DNA of 64,000 bases from the NCBI GenBank assembly GCA_034766995.1, contig CM068323.1, forward strand, positions 4,704,467 to 4,768,466. The letters are read 5' to 3'. Numbering within the stretch: the first letter of the stretch is position 1; every line of letters begins with the position of its first letter. The translations under genes and the position numbers were made by a program. The DNA comes from Acanthacorydalis orientalis (lineage: Eukaryota; Arthropoda; Insecta; Megaloptera; Corydalidae). Shown piece by piece: positions 1-11,397 of the stretch. The notes beneath the pieces were generated by a model. It made no database searches and was not told where the DNA came from. It saw nothing but the letters and a program-made list of their open reading frames with translations.

Positions 1-812
1 CTTTGAGGATATTAATCATTTTGTTTGACATTCCTTTTATTTTTAGATTACTCCATAATACATTCCTATTTACCTTATCGAATACTTTCTTAAAATTCAC
101 ATAGCGTACATACAGTTTCCTCCTTTTTTTATTTAGAGTCATTTTAATTACTGTTTCTAACATCATCAACGCATCTACTGTTCCCATCCTGTCTCGCACT
201 TAGAACTTTATTATTAACTGTCCATTGTTTTAATCTACCATCAAGAATTTTTGTAAAAAGTTTACTTATATTTGTTAATAGTGACACCCCTCTGTATTTA
301 GCTGGATCTTGTATGTTGCCGTTTCCTTTATAAAGATTATAAATAATTCTACACTTCTACATGTATTTGTTCTGTTTCCATAATCACATTTAAAAATTTT
401 GTAATAATCTCGACGGATTCGTCATCTGTAAACAATTATTTCATGAACTCTCCCGGTATACAATCAATTCTGGGTGATTTATTTGTTTTGATACTCGTCG
501 TTGTTGTTCTAACTTTATTCTCATCAATCGGTCTTTCTTAAGCGTTATATTTAATCACACTATCGGTTTATTCCTTTATAATTTGTGTTTATCAAGTGTC
601 TTTATATAGATTCTCATAATATTCTCATCATTCCTTACTACTAATTCCTTCGGTCTCGTTTGTTTGGTACCGAATGGAGTTTTTCACTACTTTCCAAAAT
701 TCCTTAGTATCATTATTTTCAAAAATACTGTTTAGTTTCTCTGTAAATTCCCTGTCTTTATCCTGTTTTTTCTTCTTGCATAATTCTTTGTAATACATCT
801 TTTTTTCTTAAA
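1..812 (-). pseudogene. Non-LTR retrotransposon (LINE) reverse transcriptase relic, cut by window edge
   Basis: Read on the minus strand and stitched over several frames, this stretch gives reverse-transcriptase signatures: PGIDCIPGEFMK around 440-490, then YRGVTLL near 280-300 followed by a KLFTKILDGRLKQW-like block around 220-270. The part nearer 600-800 reads KKKKQDKDREFTEKL, like the linker between endonuclease and RT in LINE ORF2. No frame stays open beyond about 60 codons, so it is dead. The catalytic FADD box would lie left of the window. The clade is uncertain. It ends just before mariner copy A. Confidence 0.6.
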
Positions 813-816
813 TATA

Positions 817-2109
817 CGAGGGTGGTCACAGAACTACCCGACCCAACAAAGAAAACACAAAAATTTTGGAAAAAAATATATTTATTTTTCAACATAATCT
901 CCTTTCAGCTCTATACACTTTTCCCAGCGATGTTCAAGAAGTTCGATACCCTTTTTATAATAAGAAATGTCTTTCTCCTCAAAATACCCATTAACTGCCG
1001 ACATCACTTCTTCATCGTTCGGAAATCTCTGACCACTGAGCCATTTTTTCAAGTTTGGGAACAGAAAATAATCCGAGGGGGCTAAATCTGGCGTATAGGG
1101 TGCATGAGGTAGCAATTAAAACTTTAATTCATTAATTTTGGCCATTGCAATAACGGATTTGTGAGCTGGTGCATTGTCTTGATGAAACAACACTTTCTTC
1201 TTAGGCAAATGCGGCCGTTTTTGCTTGATTTCTTCGCTCAAACGTTGCAATAAGTTCTCATAATACTCTCCGTTGATAGTTTTTCCCTTTTCAAGATAGT
1301 CAGTGAAAATTATCCCACGCGCATCCCAAAAAACCGACGCCATGACCTTTCCTGCAGATGAAACGGTCTTCGCCTTCTTTGGAGCCGGTTCTCCCTTTTC
1401 AGTCATTGTTTTGATTGTTCTTTTGTCTCGGGTGTGAAGTGACGGACCCATGTTTCATCCATGGTTATGAAACGGAGCAAAAATTCTGCTTTGTTGCTGT
1501 GAAACTTCGCTAAACACTCAATTGAAACATCTTCACGACACTGTTTTTGCTCGAGTGCGAGCAAACGCGGCACCCATCTTGCACACAGCTTTCTCATGTC
1601 CAAATTTTCAGATAATATGCGATGTGCCGCACTTTTTGAAATGCCTACTATGTCTGCTAGCTCACGCACTTTCAGTCGACGATCATCCAGTACCGCTTTG
1701 TGGCTTTTCTTCACCATTCCTGGAGTCGTCAACTCATTTGGTCGACCACTGCGATGCTCGTCTTGGCAGCTCGTACGGCCTCGTTTAAACTCTGCTGCCC
1801 AATATTTCACTGTTGTAAACGAAGGAGCAGACTCACCCAGAGTAGAATCCAGTTCAGCTTTTATATTGGTTGGGCTGAGGCCTTTCAAATAAAAGTATTG
1901 TATCACGTAACGATGACCAATTTTCTCCATTTTCACAAATTCACTGAAAACGTTCACTATTAATGGCTGCCAAACAAATACTAAACAACGTGGCGTCCTC
2001 AAACTTGAAACATATGCTTTATAGATTGTGTGCTTTCTAATACAGTGATATTTTTCAAACAACTATCGCCATCTCTAGGTCAGGGCGGTTACTTCTGGGA
2101 CCACCCTCG
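817..2109 (-). mobile_element. Mariner family 1, copy A (full length, inactive)
   Basis: The left end is CGAGGGTGGTC and the right end is its complement GACCACCCTCG (with a few mismatches), both flanked by the TA target duplication at 815-816 and 2110-2111. The length, 1293 bp, is normal for a mariner. The transposase runs on the minus strand. This copy is the structural reference for the six other family 1 copies in the window. Confidence 0.9.
882..1930 (-). pseudogene. Mariner family 1 transposase, frameshift and stop
   Basis: The start (MEKIGHRYV) is at 1930 and the natural stop at 882-884. The N-terminal helix-turn-helix half, the WVPRLL linker and the DDE domain are recognisable: MDETW for the first Asp, HQDNAPAH for the second and YSPDLAPSDYFLF for the third, giving DD34D spacing. 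The coding span is one base short of a multiple of three because a C is missing near 1405, where other copies read CAGTCCATTG. An in-frame TAA at about 1116-1118 replaces a codon in ELLPHAPYS. It cannot encode active enzyme. Confidence 0.9.
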
Positions 2110-2111
2110 TA

Positions 2112-2531
2112 TTTCAAGATTTTCCTCCGTTGATAAAACATTAGGCACAATTGAGCAGCATATGCATCTGATACAAGCTTGAAATAATTGCAAAGTATTC
2201 ATTTTCACCAACTGAAAATACCGCATTACTTATGGGTGACTCGATATACTCTATCCTCATCTCTCTCTTATCTTCGATCTCTATCCTATTTGTTCAGAAA
2301 TGTTAATAATGCTTGACTATTTATCATTCATCTCGTCCGTACAAACAATATAATATATAACCTACTTTTTGAAAAAACCTTGCGTTTATTTTTAACTATA
2401 ATATTTATCACGTCAGTTTCGAAATTAACAAAATATATGCAGGACTAATGAACGATTCCATAGATTTTTTTTTAAAAAAAAACCTTATTCAGATACTTGA
2501 ATACGTTCTTAATTTCTAAAATTAATTTATA
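2112..2531. other. No feature recognised
   Basis: This is AT-rich spacer between two unrelated mariners. I see no open reading frame, transposon end or RNA-like structure in it. Confidence 0.5.
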
Positions 2532-3442
2532 CGAGGTTAGACAATTAAGTAATGCGACCGATTTTTTTTCTCGGCCTGTGGTAACACTGCGAACCTGTAA
2601 CTCCGCCACCGTAATAGCAGATCCCTACTCTCTCGATTGAGACCTTGACCACCCTCGTACGATCATTTCTTCGCCAGCTGTTTAGTGTTTTGTAACAACG
2701 CGCGAGTAGTGCATGTCACGAAAATGGATCGCTCAAGATTGTCTCGAGCAGGTTGAAAGTGATCCTACTCTTCTCGATCGAGTTATTACTGGTGATGAAA
2801 GTTGGTTCTTTCAATATGACCCCGAAACTAAACGACAAAGCCAACAGTGGCTGTCCCCTGGAGCACCAAGGCCAAAGAAGGCGAGAATGAGCAAGTCCAA
2901 AGTGAAAACCATGTTGATTTGCTTCCTCGACAGCAAAGGGGTGGTTCACAAAGAGTTCGTACCACCTGGACAACCCGTAAATCAAGTATTCTACCGCAAT
3001 GTGCTCGAAAAATTACGAAAAAGGGTGCTCAGAGTGCGTCCAGAGATCGCGAAGACTTGGGTTCTGCATCACGACAATGCTCCCGGTCACAGTGCGTTCA
3101 GTGTCTCTCAGTTTTTGGCATCTAAAGGCATCGCAACGTTACCACAACCGCCCTATTCACCGGACATGTCACCCTGCGACTTTTTCCTATTCCCCCATAT
3201 GAAAAAATTCGTCAAAGGTCGACATTTTGACTCCGTTGAAGATATCCAAGAATCTGTGACGAGGGTACTCGGAGAGATCCCACAAGAAGTGTTCCAGAAT
3301 TGTTACGAAAACTGGAAAACTCGCCGGAATAAGTGTATAGATGCGGGAGGGGACTACTTTGAAGGGGATCGCAGCGATGTACCTAAATTTTTAAATATAC
3401 TCGATTTTTGAATTTTGTCGCATTACCTAATTGTCTGACCTC

Positions 3443-3443
<1 letters not shown>
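2532..3443 (+). mobile_element. Mariner family 2, copy A (internally deleted)
   Basis: The terminal repeats are CGAGGTTAGACAATTAAG at the left and CTAATTGTCTGACCTCG at the right, with TA at 2530-2531 and 3444-3445. At 912 bp it is about 400 bp shorter than a complete mariner. The missing part is the N-terminal DNA-binding half of the transposase. The right end runs straight into a long TA array. Confidence 0.85.
2713..3411 (+). CDS. Mariner-like transposase, catalytic domain only
   Basis: This 232-residue frame holds the DDE catalytic domain of a Tc1/mariner transposase: TGDESWF (first Asp), HHDNAPGHS (second) and YSPDMSPCDFFLF (third), with 34 residues between the second and third, so DD34D. 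The two helix-turn-helix domains that normally fill the first 120 or so residues are absent. The frame starts only about 25 codons before TGDESW. Compared with copies B and C the normal stop is lost (CCT AAA instead of CCT TAA), which adds a short tail ending in NILDF. It might make a catalytic fragment without specific DNA binding. Confidence 0.7.
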   Translation: MSRKWIAQDCLEQVESDPTLLDRVITGDESWFFQYDPETKRQSQQWLSPGAPRPKKARMSKSKVKTMLICFLDSKGVVHKEFVPPGQPVNQVFYRNVLEKLRKRVLRVRPEIAKTWVLHHDNAPGHSAFSVSQFLASKGIATLPQPPYSPDMSPCDFFLFPHMKKFVKGRHFDSVEDIQESVTRVLGEIPQEVFQNCYENWKTRRNKCIDAGGDYFEGDRSDVPKFLNILDF

Positions 3444-3526
<83 letters not shown>

Positions 3527-3528
3527 AT
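3444..3528. repeat. (TA)n microsatellite
   Basis: An array of about 85 bp begins exactly at the TA target duplication on the right side of mariner family 2 copy A. The last repeats carry TGTA interruptions. Confidence 0.95.
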
Positions 3529-3652
3529 TACACGAATTATTTGTGTGTACAATTTGTTATTATATTTGTTGTTGTTATTTCTGTTATTTGTGGCCTAACT
3601 AACTGGCTTAATAACAAGACCCCATTATAAAGAAACCTGATAGATATTCAGG

Positions 3653-3654
<2 letters not shown>

Positions 3655-3699
<45 letters not shown>
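3655..3699. repeat. (TA)n microsatellite
   Basis: This is a pure TA array of about 45 bp. Confidence 0.95.
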
Positions 3700-3703
<4 letters not shown>

Positions 3704-3777
3704 CATTGCATTCACTACCATTTCATAACCGGAAATTCGAAAACATCCACAATACAAAAGATTCCCCGTCGAGATTC

Positions 3778-3781
<4 letters not shown>

Positions 3782-3829
<48 letters not shown>

Positions 3830-3836
3830 TGTATAT
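3782..3836. repeat. (TA)n microsatellite
   Basis: This TA array has a few ACA and TGT interruptions at its right end. From here to 4393 I see no gene or transposon end. Confidence 0.9.
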
Positions 3837-4393
3837 CGAGTTCAAACCAACGTCAAGAAAAATCACATCAACACTTGACACGTGCTGTACACGTAATGAC
3901 CGAATGCACCTGTGTTTATATACTCGATATGCATATGAAATTTATATTAGGCGGGCCGAATTTCGAAAGCACTTCTTGAAGAAAGTCAATAAAATTGAGT
4001 AACGGTTAAACTGTACTTTGCATACAAAAAAATAAATGTAATATTTAAACAGTTCGCCGATAGTAAATATTAGAACAGATGAATGATTTATATGTGTGTA
4101 TATATATATAAATACTTTTTCACATCTGAAATGCTGTCAACTGCGTCTTTAATTAATATGTAAATAGTCTTATGGATGGACTCGTTCCAAATGTAAATGC
4201 AATCAAGAATTTCATTCTAGTGAACGAAGATATTGCATGTCTTTAAAGTGCACGCTGATTTTATTTATAATTGAAGTGTTTGGTTTCAAAACAAATACAT
4301 GTGATGTTTGTATTTCAGTATAGAATTCCCCATTCAATCTGTTTCGAGTCTGATGAAATATTTTTTAATAAAATTATTCTAAAACAATTGATA

Positions 4394-4555
4394 CAGGGTT
4401 ATCCGATAAAGATGCATTTTTTAATTTGAAACGAAACACAATTTGCAGTAAAGTTTCCAAGTTTCTTTTAATAAATGATAGTTTTGGGTAGGCAGCGGTC
4501 TTTACATCAGTAGGCACTGAAGTTTGATGATTTTTCAGGCTCCCATGAATATGCT
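4394..4555. repeat. Interspersed repeat related to 12773-12890
   Basis: The segment opens with ACAGGGTTATCCGATAAAG and continues TTTTTAATTTGAAACGAAAC. The block at 12773 opens with ACAGAGTGTTCCAATAAGG and has the same downstream order. The second block leads into an IS630-like transposase relic, so this one is probably the stripped end of the same family. Confidence 0.45.
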
Positions 4556-4557
4556 AG

Positions 4558-5500
4558 GAAGTTGCATTGATTTCCGCTATTTCTTTGTGTTTGTTTTTTG
4601 AGCATTTATTTCCATAACAAAATTATCAGCTATATGAATAATTTAAGATAAAAGTTGATAAAAACTTTATATATATGTATATGAGGTTGTATTGAAAGCC
4701 GCTGTTTTTTTTTGTTTTTTGAGCATTTATTTCAATAACAAAATTATCAGCTATATGCATATTTTAAGGGGACCCGGTGGTCTAGCGGCCTAAAATTTAA
4801 GCTATTTTAAAAAAATTTTTTCTATATGAGGGTAATGAATAATGCTTTCAAATTTTTTTACACTTATTTTATTACTAACAAACTACACAAAAATGAAAAT
4901 AAGACAAAAAAAATTTTTTTTTTAAATTAGAAAAATGATGCTGAAGTCTCCCTCTCTAAAAAAATGGAATTGCGTGGTGAATGATGATTTATCTCTCCCT
5001 CTGATCTGAAATAAAACAATTGACGAATTTTTAATTAGTATAAGTATAGCTATCGCAGGAAGTAGAATAAAAAAAAAAAAATTGACAAAATGGCGCGTAG
5101 TCAAAAGTACAAGTTTGAAAACGACCAGTATTTTTGAATGTTTTGTTAATAAAAAAAATATAAATATTTTACGGAAACTATTAGTTTTACTTCCAGCGAG
5201 AGCTAGAACTATTCAGAATAACATATTAAAATTTCAGACAAATCGGTCAAGTAGTTTTTTTTTCTAGCCCCCGCAAGACGAAAAAAAGTAGTTTCGAGAT
5301 AAACGCGTTTAAAGTTTCAAGCAAGTATATTCTGACCAAGTAGTTCTTACCTTCTAATGGGCTGTAGATCCTGAAATACTCTGAATTTCGTCATCAAATT
5401 TTAACAGTATATTTTTAAGATACTATACTTTCGAAAAAAAAATCGATTTTTCGAAAATTCTAGACCACCGGGTCCCCTTAAGATAGTAAAATTGATAAGC

Positions 5501-5558
<58 letters not shown>

Positions 5559-5565
5559 ATATAAG
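4558..5565 (-). repeat. Tandem copies of a mariner 3' end, one hit by a MITE
   Basis: The mauritiana-type mariner terminus (GAGGTTGTATTGAAAGCCGC) and its adjoining GAGCATTTATTTC...ATTATCAGCTATATG stretch occur at about 4558 (degenerate) and 4683. A third terminus at 5566 begins the coding relic. The second unit is interrupted by the TTAA MITE at 4764-5481. Between it and the third lies a TA array at 5504-5556. Confidence 0.65.
4764..5481. mobile_element. TTAA MITE, copy 1
   Basis: TTAA flanks a 710-bp element whose ends are GGGGACCCGGTGGTCTAG and its exact complement CTAGACCACCGGGTCCCC. TTAA duplication points to mobilisation by a piggyBac-type transposase. The element encodes no credible protein. 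The homologous unduplicated site is at 4643-4646 in the neighbouring tandem mariner end. Its middle carries the 'TTTCAAGCAAGTATATTCT' variant shared with copies 2 and 5. Confidence 0.85.
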
Positions 5566-6340
5566 GAGGTTGTATTGAAAGCCGTTGTTTTTTGTGTTTT
5601 TGACCATTTATTTCAATAACAAAATGTCTGAATACATTAATCAATGTATTTTCTCTCAGAAGCTATGACTTTTCCCACTTTTATGGGAGAAATTGAATTT
5701 CGAGACAAAAGAACGGGCTGTCTTTTGAGCCAATCCATTCATCAACCCAATTTTCTACTTCTCCGTACTTATGGAAATGTGTACCTTCCAAAACATGTTA
5801 CATTGCTCGTAACAGATGGTAATCTCTTGGGGCTAGGTCCGGAGAATACGCTGGATGCGAAAGAACCTCCCATTCGAGCTCCATCAGTGTTTGTTTCATG
5901 GCCACAGCAACATGGGGCCGAGCGTTATCATGAAAAAGAATCACTTTTCGGCGATTTAATGCAATTGATGGTCGTTTTTTCATCAAATTATCATTAAAAC
6001 GCTCCAATTGTTGTCGATAACGTTCGACGGTAATTGTTTTCCTTCGCTTTCAACAGCTCATAATACACGACACCCTCAATATGCCACCTAATAGAGATCA
6101 TTGCTTTATGACCGTGGATGTTTCGCTTTGATGTCGATGTTGATAGTTGGCCAGGATCAACCGGTTGTCGAAATAGATCCATTTTTCATCACTGGTCACG
6201 ACACGTCACAAGAAACTATTTTTTTATATCTTACAAGCAAAGAAATCGAGATGTTAAACGATCAACAATGGCATTTTTGGTCAATTCATGTGGCAGACAT
6301 TTCCCTTCTTTCCGGATCTTTCCCATTACTTGTAAGTAAA
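5566..6340 (-). pseudogene. Mauritiana-type mariner transposase relic, N-terminus missing
   Basis: The element end GAGGTTGTATTGAAAGCC is followed by minus-strand coding remains. The catalytic block ILFHDNARPHVA and the third-Asp block YSPDLAPRDYH are 34 residues apart (5798-6007), as in Mos1-like mariners. A second frame (5994-6182) holds GVVYYELLKAKENN, the stretch upstream of it. The two frames overlap, so at least one frameshift is present. No right terminal repeat is found, and the N-terminal half is gone. Confidence 0.8.
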
Positions 6341-6929
6341 CGATTTGCAAGTGAACGAGTTGTTCGTGTAAGTAAACGATAAAAATGAACAATTATCACC
6401 TATTGAGCATTTTTGATCCGAATTTTGTTCTGTTTTATGAATTGAAACAAAAAATCGTTTGTAAAAAAATTTAATTAATAGTTTAGTTTCTTTGAAATAT
6501 TGTGAGGCTGCATTGATAGCCGCTTTTCTTTACGTTTTTTTTTGAGAATTTATCTCAATAAAAAATTGTGTGAATATATTAATCAAAGTATTTTCACTCG
6601 GTAGCTACGACTTTTTTCCACTATTCTGGCAGAAGTTGAATTCCGAGACAAAAGAATGGTCTTTCTGTTTAGCCAATCCATTTAGCAACCCAATTTTCGA
6701 CTTCTCCGTAGTTGTGGAAATGTGTATCTTCCAAAGCGTGTTGCATCGATCGGAATAGATGGTAATCGCTTGGGATCAGGTCCGGAGAATATGTTGGGTG
6801 TGGAAGAACCTCCCATTCGAGATCCATCAGTGTTTATTTCACGGCTATAGCAACATAGGACCGAGCGTTGTCATGGATAAGAATCACTTTTCGGCGATTT
6901 AATAAAATTGATAATCGTTTTTGCATTAA

Positions 6930-8266
6930 CACTAGAACTACCAAGAGCGTCATTTTGACGATTTTCAAATTTCGTGCTTAAAAATTTCGATATAATTTCT
7001 GTATTGTTCTAGAATTTTATGACGACTTTTAATGAAATATAAGAACAATTAAATATTCCTATTCAATTTCCACTCAGCTACTTTAACTTCCATAATTAGT
7101 ATGACCTATACCTATTTATACCAAGACCCGTAAAATTGACGACATTAGCAATCTCAAAATTTATAATAATTTGGCTAAATAAATTTACAATAAATGGCTT
7201 CCCGTACTTAGGCAAAGATGAACTTAGACCATCAGGAGTACCTTTGAGTGAATTTGTAGTTTTTAATCTTGTAAAAAACTATGTAAATTGTGGAAGAAAT
7301 ATAACAACAGATAACTTTTTTACAAGTATAGAACTCGCAAAGAAGCTACTGGCCAAAAGAACAAGTCTTGTTGGAACTATGCGAGCAAATAAGAGAGAAT
7401 TGCCGAAAATAGCTAAAGCTAGAAAAGATAACATGGCTGTTTTCTCCACAAAGCTCTACAAATCCAATGATATTGTTCTAACGATTTACAAAAGTAAGCC
7501 TCGCAAAAAAGTACCACTTCTTAGCTCTAAACACAAATCTGTAAAAATTGCTTCTAATCGAAAACAAATTCCTGAAACTGTATCGTTTTACAATGAGACT
7601 AAGTTTGGAGTAGATATAGTTGACCAAATGGCCCGCAAATACAGTGTAAAAGCAGGGTCACGTAGATGGCCCCTACAGGTATTTTATAATATTTCGGACT
7701 TGGCATCAATCAATGCGTGGATTTTATATAAAGGGACTTGCGATAAAAATATAACGAGAAAACAATTTTTGTTTCAATTATCCGAAGAACTCTCCAGTGC
7801 ATATAGTTGCTGCAGAAAAGAAGCCTCCTCCCAAAAACAAGAACGGAAAGCAATGGATTGTACTCTAGAAAATTCAAAAAAAAATCCTTATGAACGCAAA
7901 TCTTGCCAAATTCGATTGTGCAAAAGAAACACAGAGCGGTTTATACCTGCAATACATGCAACAAACATGTTTGTGGCAAGTGTTCATCACAGATAACATG
8001 TATTTGTCAAATATGTGATTCATCGTTATTCCACACATATCAAATGTGCTATAATATAAATGCAAATAGAAAGTGTTTTTGTTTGTTTTTTTTTTTTTTG
8101 TATTAATAATTAATGAATTATTATATTAAGTGTTGTTTTTGTTAAATTATATTCTTTTATTTACATAAACTAAGTGAAAAGTTAAAATGAAAGCCATGAT
8201 CAAAAATACGTCAATTTGACGAGTGCGGTAAAACTAGGTATATATTTAACATCGGTAGTTCTAGTG
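6930..8266 (+). mobile_element. piggyBac-like element 1, internally deleted
   Basis: TTAA occurs at 6926-6929 and 8267-8270. The ends are CACTAGAACTACC and GGTAGTTCTAGTG, a 13-bp terminal inverted repeat. A shared CGTCATTTTGACG / CGTCAATTTGACG motif lies just inside each. The length, 1337 bp, is about half of a complete piggyBac. The missing portion is the N-terminal half of the transposase. It sits inside mariner relic B. Confidence 0.85.
7136..8020 (+). pseudogene. PiggyBac transposase, C-terminal half
   Basis: An 286-codon frame begins with NGFPYLGKDELRPSG (from about 7193) and contains GRNITTDNFFTS, with the second catalytic Asp, then LVGTMRANKRELP and GVDIVDQMARKYS, with the third Asp, then RRWPLQVFYNISD. 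The first catalytic Asp belongs to the deleted N-terminal half. Near 7921 a one-base loss shifts the frame. The cysteine-rich end, YTCNTCNKHVCGKC, continues in the next frame (to about 8020). Both the truncation and the frameshift make it inactive. Confidence 0.85.
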
Positions 8267-9099
8267 TTAAACTATCATTCTAACGCTCTAACTGTTGTCG
8301 ATAGGGTTCAGCGGTGATTGTTTCCTTCGGTTTTAACAGTTCATAATTCACGACACTCTCCATATCCCACCAAATAGAGATAATTGCTTTGTAATTGTGG
8401 ATGTTTCGCTTTGGTATCGACGTTGATGGTTGGCCAGGATCAATCAGTTGTCGAAATAGATCTATTTTTCATCACCGGTCACGATATGTTACAAGAAAAT
8501 CTTCTTTTTATTCCTCAAAAGCAAATAAATCGAGATCTTTAAACGATTAGCAAAGGCATTTTCGATCAATTGATGCGGCAGCCATCTCCCTTGTTTCTGG
8601 ATCTTTTCCATGGCTTGTAAACACCGTGACATGGTTGATCTATCGATTTCGAGCTATTGATCCAATTCTTTGAGTGTTTGAGTAGGGTTTTCTACCAACA
8701 AAGCTCGTATTTGTTCATCTTCAATCTTTTTCGATTGACCTGGTCGTTATTTGTCGTGAACGTCACATTTGCCACTGTTGAATCGTCGAAACCAATCTCT
8801 AAGAACTGTTTCCGATGGAGTAGATTCACCGTAAGTTTTCTCAAGCAATCGATGAGGTTCAGCTGCACTTTTTTTCAAATCAATTAGTGTAGAAGTACAT
8901 ATAGGAAAAACAAATTATCGCGTTCCATTTTAATTCGGTTATAGAAAAGCACTTGTGTAAACAGAGGATGGGGTCTAATGACTGAATTTTAGTAGAAAAT
9001 GTTCACACTTCAAAAATGACAAGAGATATCCGTCACTGCCCACAGGATATGCTCCTAGAACAATCTACACGTGAACAGCGGCTTTCAATGCAACCTATA

Positions 9100-9900
9100 T
9101 ACTCAAATGATTTAAAAAGTAGATCAGTAGGAAAACGAGTATAAAAATATATACTTATAAATCGAGAATCTCATCATTTTGTCTTGATTTCAATTATTTT
9201 CGATGATACTCATGCTTAATGTTAAGTTAGTTTTCTTATATTTGTGTAAATATGCAAGTGTATTACGCAAAGATAATAAAACAAAAATAATGTTGTATCA
9301 TTGTAATAGTATGTCAAATGTCAATTTAAAATTAAGATTATTAATTTGACGTGTTGGAAATATCATACAGTACATTTAAATTTATGGTCGAAACGAATAA
9401 ACAAATAATATCAACGAAAATAAAATAAAAATATGCAAATGTCTCGTCTTAATTATATTGTATTTTTGTAAATGTTGAACTTTCACATAAAAGTCTAGTA
9501 TCAAATTTACGATTTCTGCTAATTGAAATAATAAGTGTTGTTGCATACGATTAAACATTTTTTTAACAGATAATTTTCATAAACAACACTTGAAAGAATA
9601 CACAGAAAACAATCTATTGAATAAGAAATTAATCAAAAGTTTCGAACGGATAATGAAAGTTTTGTCAACTTTTGAATATTCATAGATATTGGAATAAGAA
9701 AAGAAAATAAGGAGATTTACACAAAAATAAGAAATTAAAGAGATGGAAAGATTTGAATAGAACTTTCCAACGGGTGTATTTATTTTTCGATAGAATTATC
9801 ACTACTTTCAATGCATTTCAGCTAATTTATAATAAGTTTCTTCATTCCGGCTGTGAATAAATCTTGCTTTTATTCATAAAGACAATTTTTATGGCTGCCT
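9100..9900. other. No feature recognised
   Basis: This is AT-rich sequence between mariner relic B and MITE copy 2. I see no open frame above background and no transposon terminus. Confidence 0.45.
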
Positions 9901-10614
9901 TAAGGGGACCCGGTGGTCTAGCGGCCTAAAATTTAAGCTATTTTAAAGAATTTTTTTCTATATGAGGGTAATGAATAATGCTTTCAAATTTTTTTACACT
10001 TATTTTATTACTAATAAACTACGCAAAAATGAAAATAAAGACAAAAAAAAATTTTTTTTTAAATTAGAAAAATGATGCTGAAGTCTCCCTCTCTAAAAAA
10101 ATGGAATTGCGTGGTGAATGATGATTTATCTCTCCCTCTGATCTGAAATAAAACAGTTGACGAATTTTTAATTAGTATAAGTATAGCTATCGCAGGAAGT
10201 AGAATAAAAAAAAAATTGACAAAATGGCGCGTAGTCAAAAGTACAAGTTTGAAAACGACCAGTATTTTTGAATGTTTTGTTAATAAAAAAAATATAAATA
10301 TTTTACAGAAACTATTAGTTTTACTTCCAGCGAGAGCTATAACTATTCAGAATAACATATTAAAATTTCAGACAAATCGATCAAGTAGTTTTTTTTTCTG
10401 GCCCCCGCAAGACGAAAAAAAATAGTTTCGAGATAAACGCGTTTAAAGTTTCAAGCAAGTATATTCTCAAGAAACTGACCTGACCTTCTAATGGGCTGTA
10501 GATCCTGAAATACTCTGAATTTCGTCATCAAATTTTAACAGTATATTTTTAAGATACTATACTTTCGAAAAAAAATCGATTTTTCGAAAATTCTAGACCA
10601 CCGGGTCCCCTTAA
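9901..10614. mobile_element. TTAA MITE, copy 2
   Basis: This 714-bp copy has both TTAA flanks and both intact 18-bp ends. Its middle carries the same variant as copy 5 (AAGCAAGTATATTCTCAAG). The surrounding DNA is not recognised. Confidence 0.85.
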
Positions 10615-10848
10615 CTTGGTCATCAAACACAAAGTGGTTTCTTTAAAAGATTAGACTTTAACCCTGCGAATAACTAGAAATAAAATGTTGCCAGATATGG
10701 GGTGGATAAATAAATTATAAATAAAAATATAAAAAAAATATATAAATATGAACGTTCCAAGCTCACTGTGATTAAATTATGCTTCGTCGTATTAGTGTAA
10801 TATCTCATGCATTACATTGATCAAAAAGTTTCAGGAATTCCTACTTTA

Positions 10849-11395
10849 TTAGATTGGTAGGAAAATGATTGCTGTTTTTATTTTCTAAATTCTAACCTTA
10901 ATTTTTCAGTGAAGGTTTCATTTCATCGTGCTCATTTTAAAGCGCATTTTAGATCTGTATTTTGGTAGCATCGACTTTGGTTTTATTATTAATTTTGCAT
11001 CAAATTGAAATATTGAATTAAAGATGGAAATAAAATTAAAAAATTCAAAACCGGCGGTAAAGCAGTAGAAACTGCTCGCAAACTAAACGATGCTTTTGGT
11101 ATGGGTGGGTACTGTCGAGGAACGTACGGTGCAATGGTGGCTCCAAAAATTTCGTCTAGGAACGAGAGACTATAAGATCAAGAAAGTCTCGGCCGTCCTT
11201 CTTCAATTCATAACGACCAACTGACGGCGTTAATTGAATCAGAACCACGAACAACAATTGGAGATCTTTCACAAAAATCAGGCGTTAGTCATTCAACAGT
11301 TCTGAACCACTGAAAACAGATAGGAAAATCAAAAAAAAGAAAAATTTATATGAATTTGAAGGTCATAAACCGCAATTATTTTTCTACCAAGCTAA
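10849..11395 (+). mobile_element. Cecropia-type mariner deletion derivative
   Basis: The ends TTAGATTGGTAGGAAAATGA and TATTTTTCTACCAAGCTAA are flanked by TA. Inside, the first quarter of a cecropia-type transposase can be read with frameshifts: FKTGGKAVETARKLNDAFG, then ERTVQWWLQKF. The DDE domain is deleted. The 547-bp product is a non-autonomous relative of the element at 62477-63012. Confidence 0.75.
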
Positions 11396-11397
11396 TA

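Larger units (their letters stand above)
6505..9096 (-). mobile_element. Mauritiana-type mariner relic B split by a piggyBac element
   Basis: The left end is GAGGCTGCATTGATAGCCGC and the right end CAGCGGCTTTCAATGCAACC. Removing the piggyBac insertion with one TTAA leaves about 1250 bp, the size of a full mariner. Scattered minus-strand remains align in order with the relic at 5566-6340 (for example the block around 8285-8480 matches 6000-6190). No long frame survives. Confidence 0.75.
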
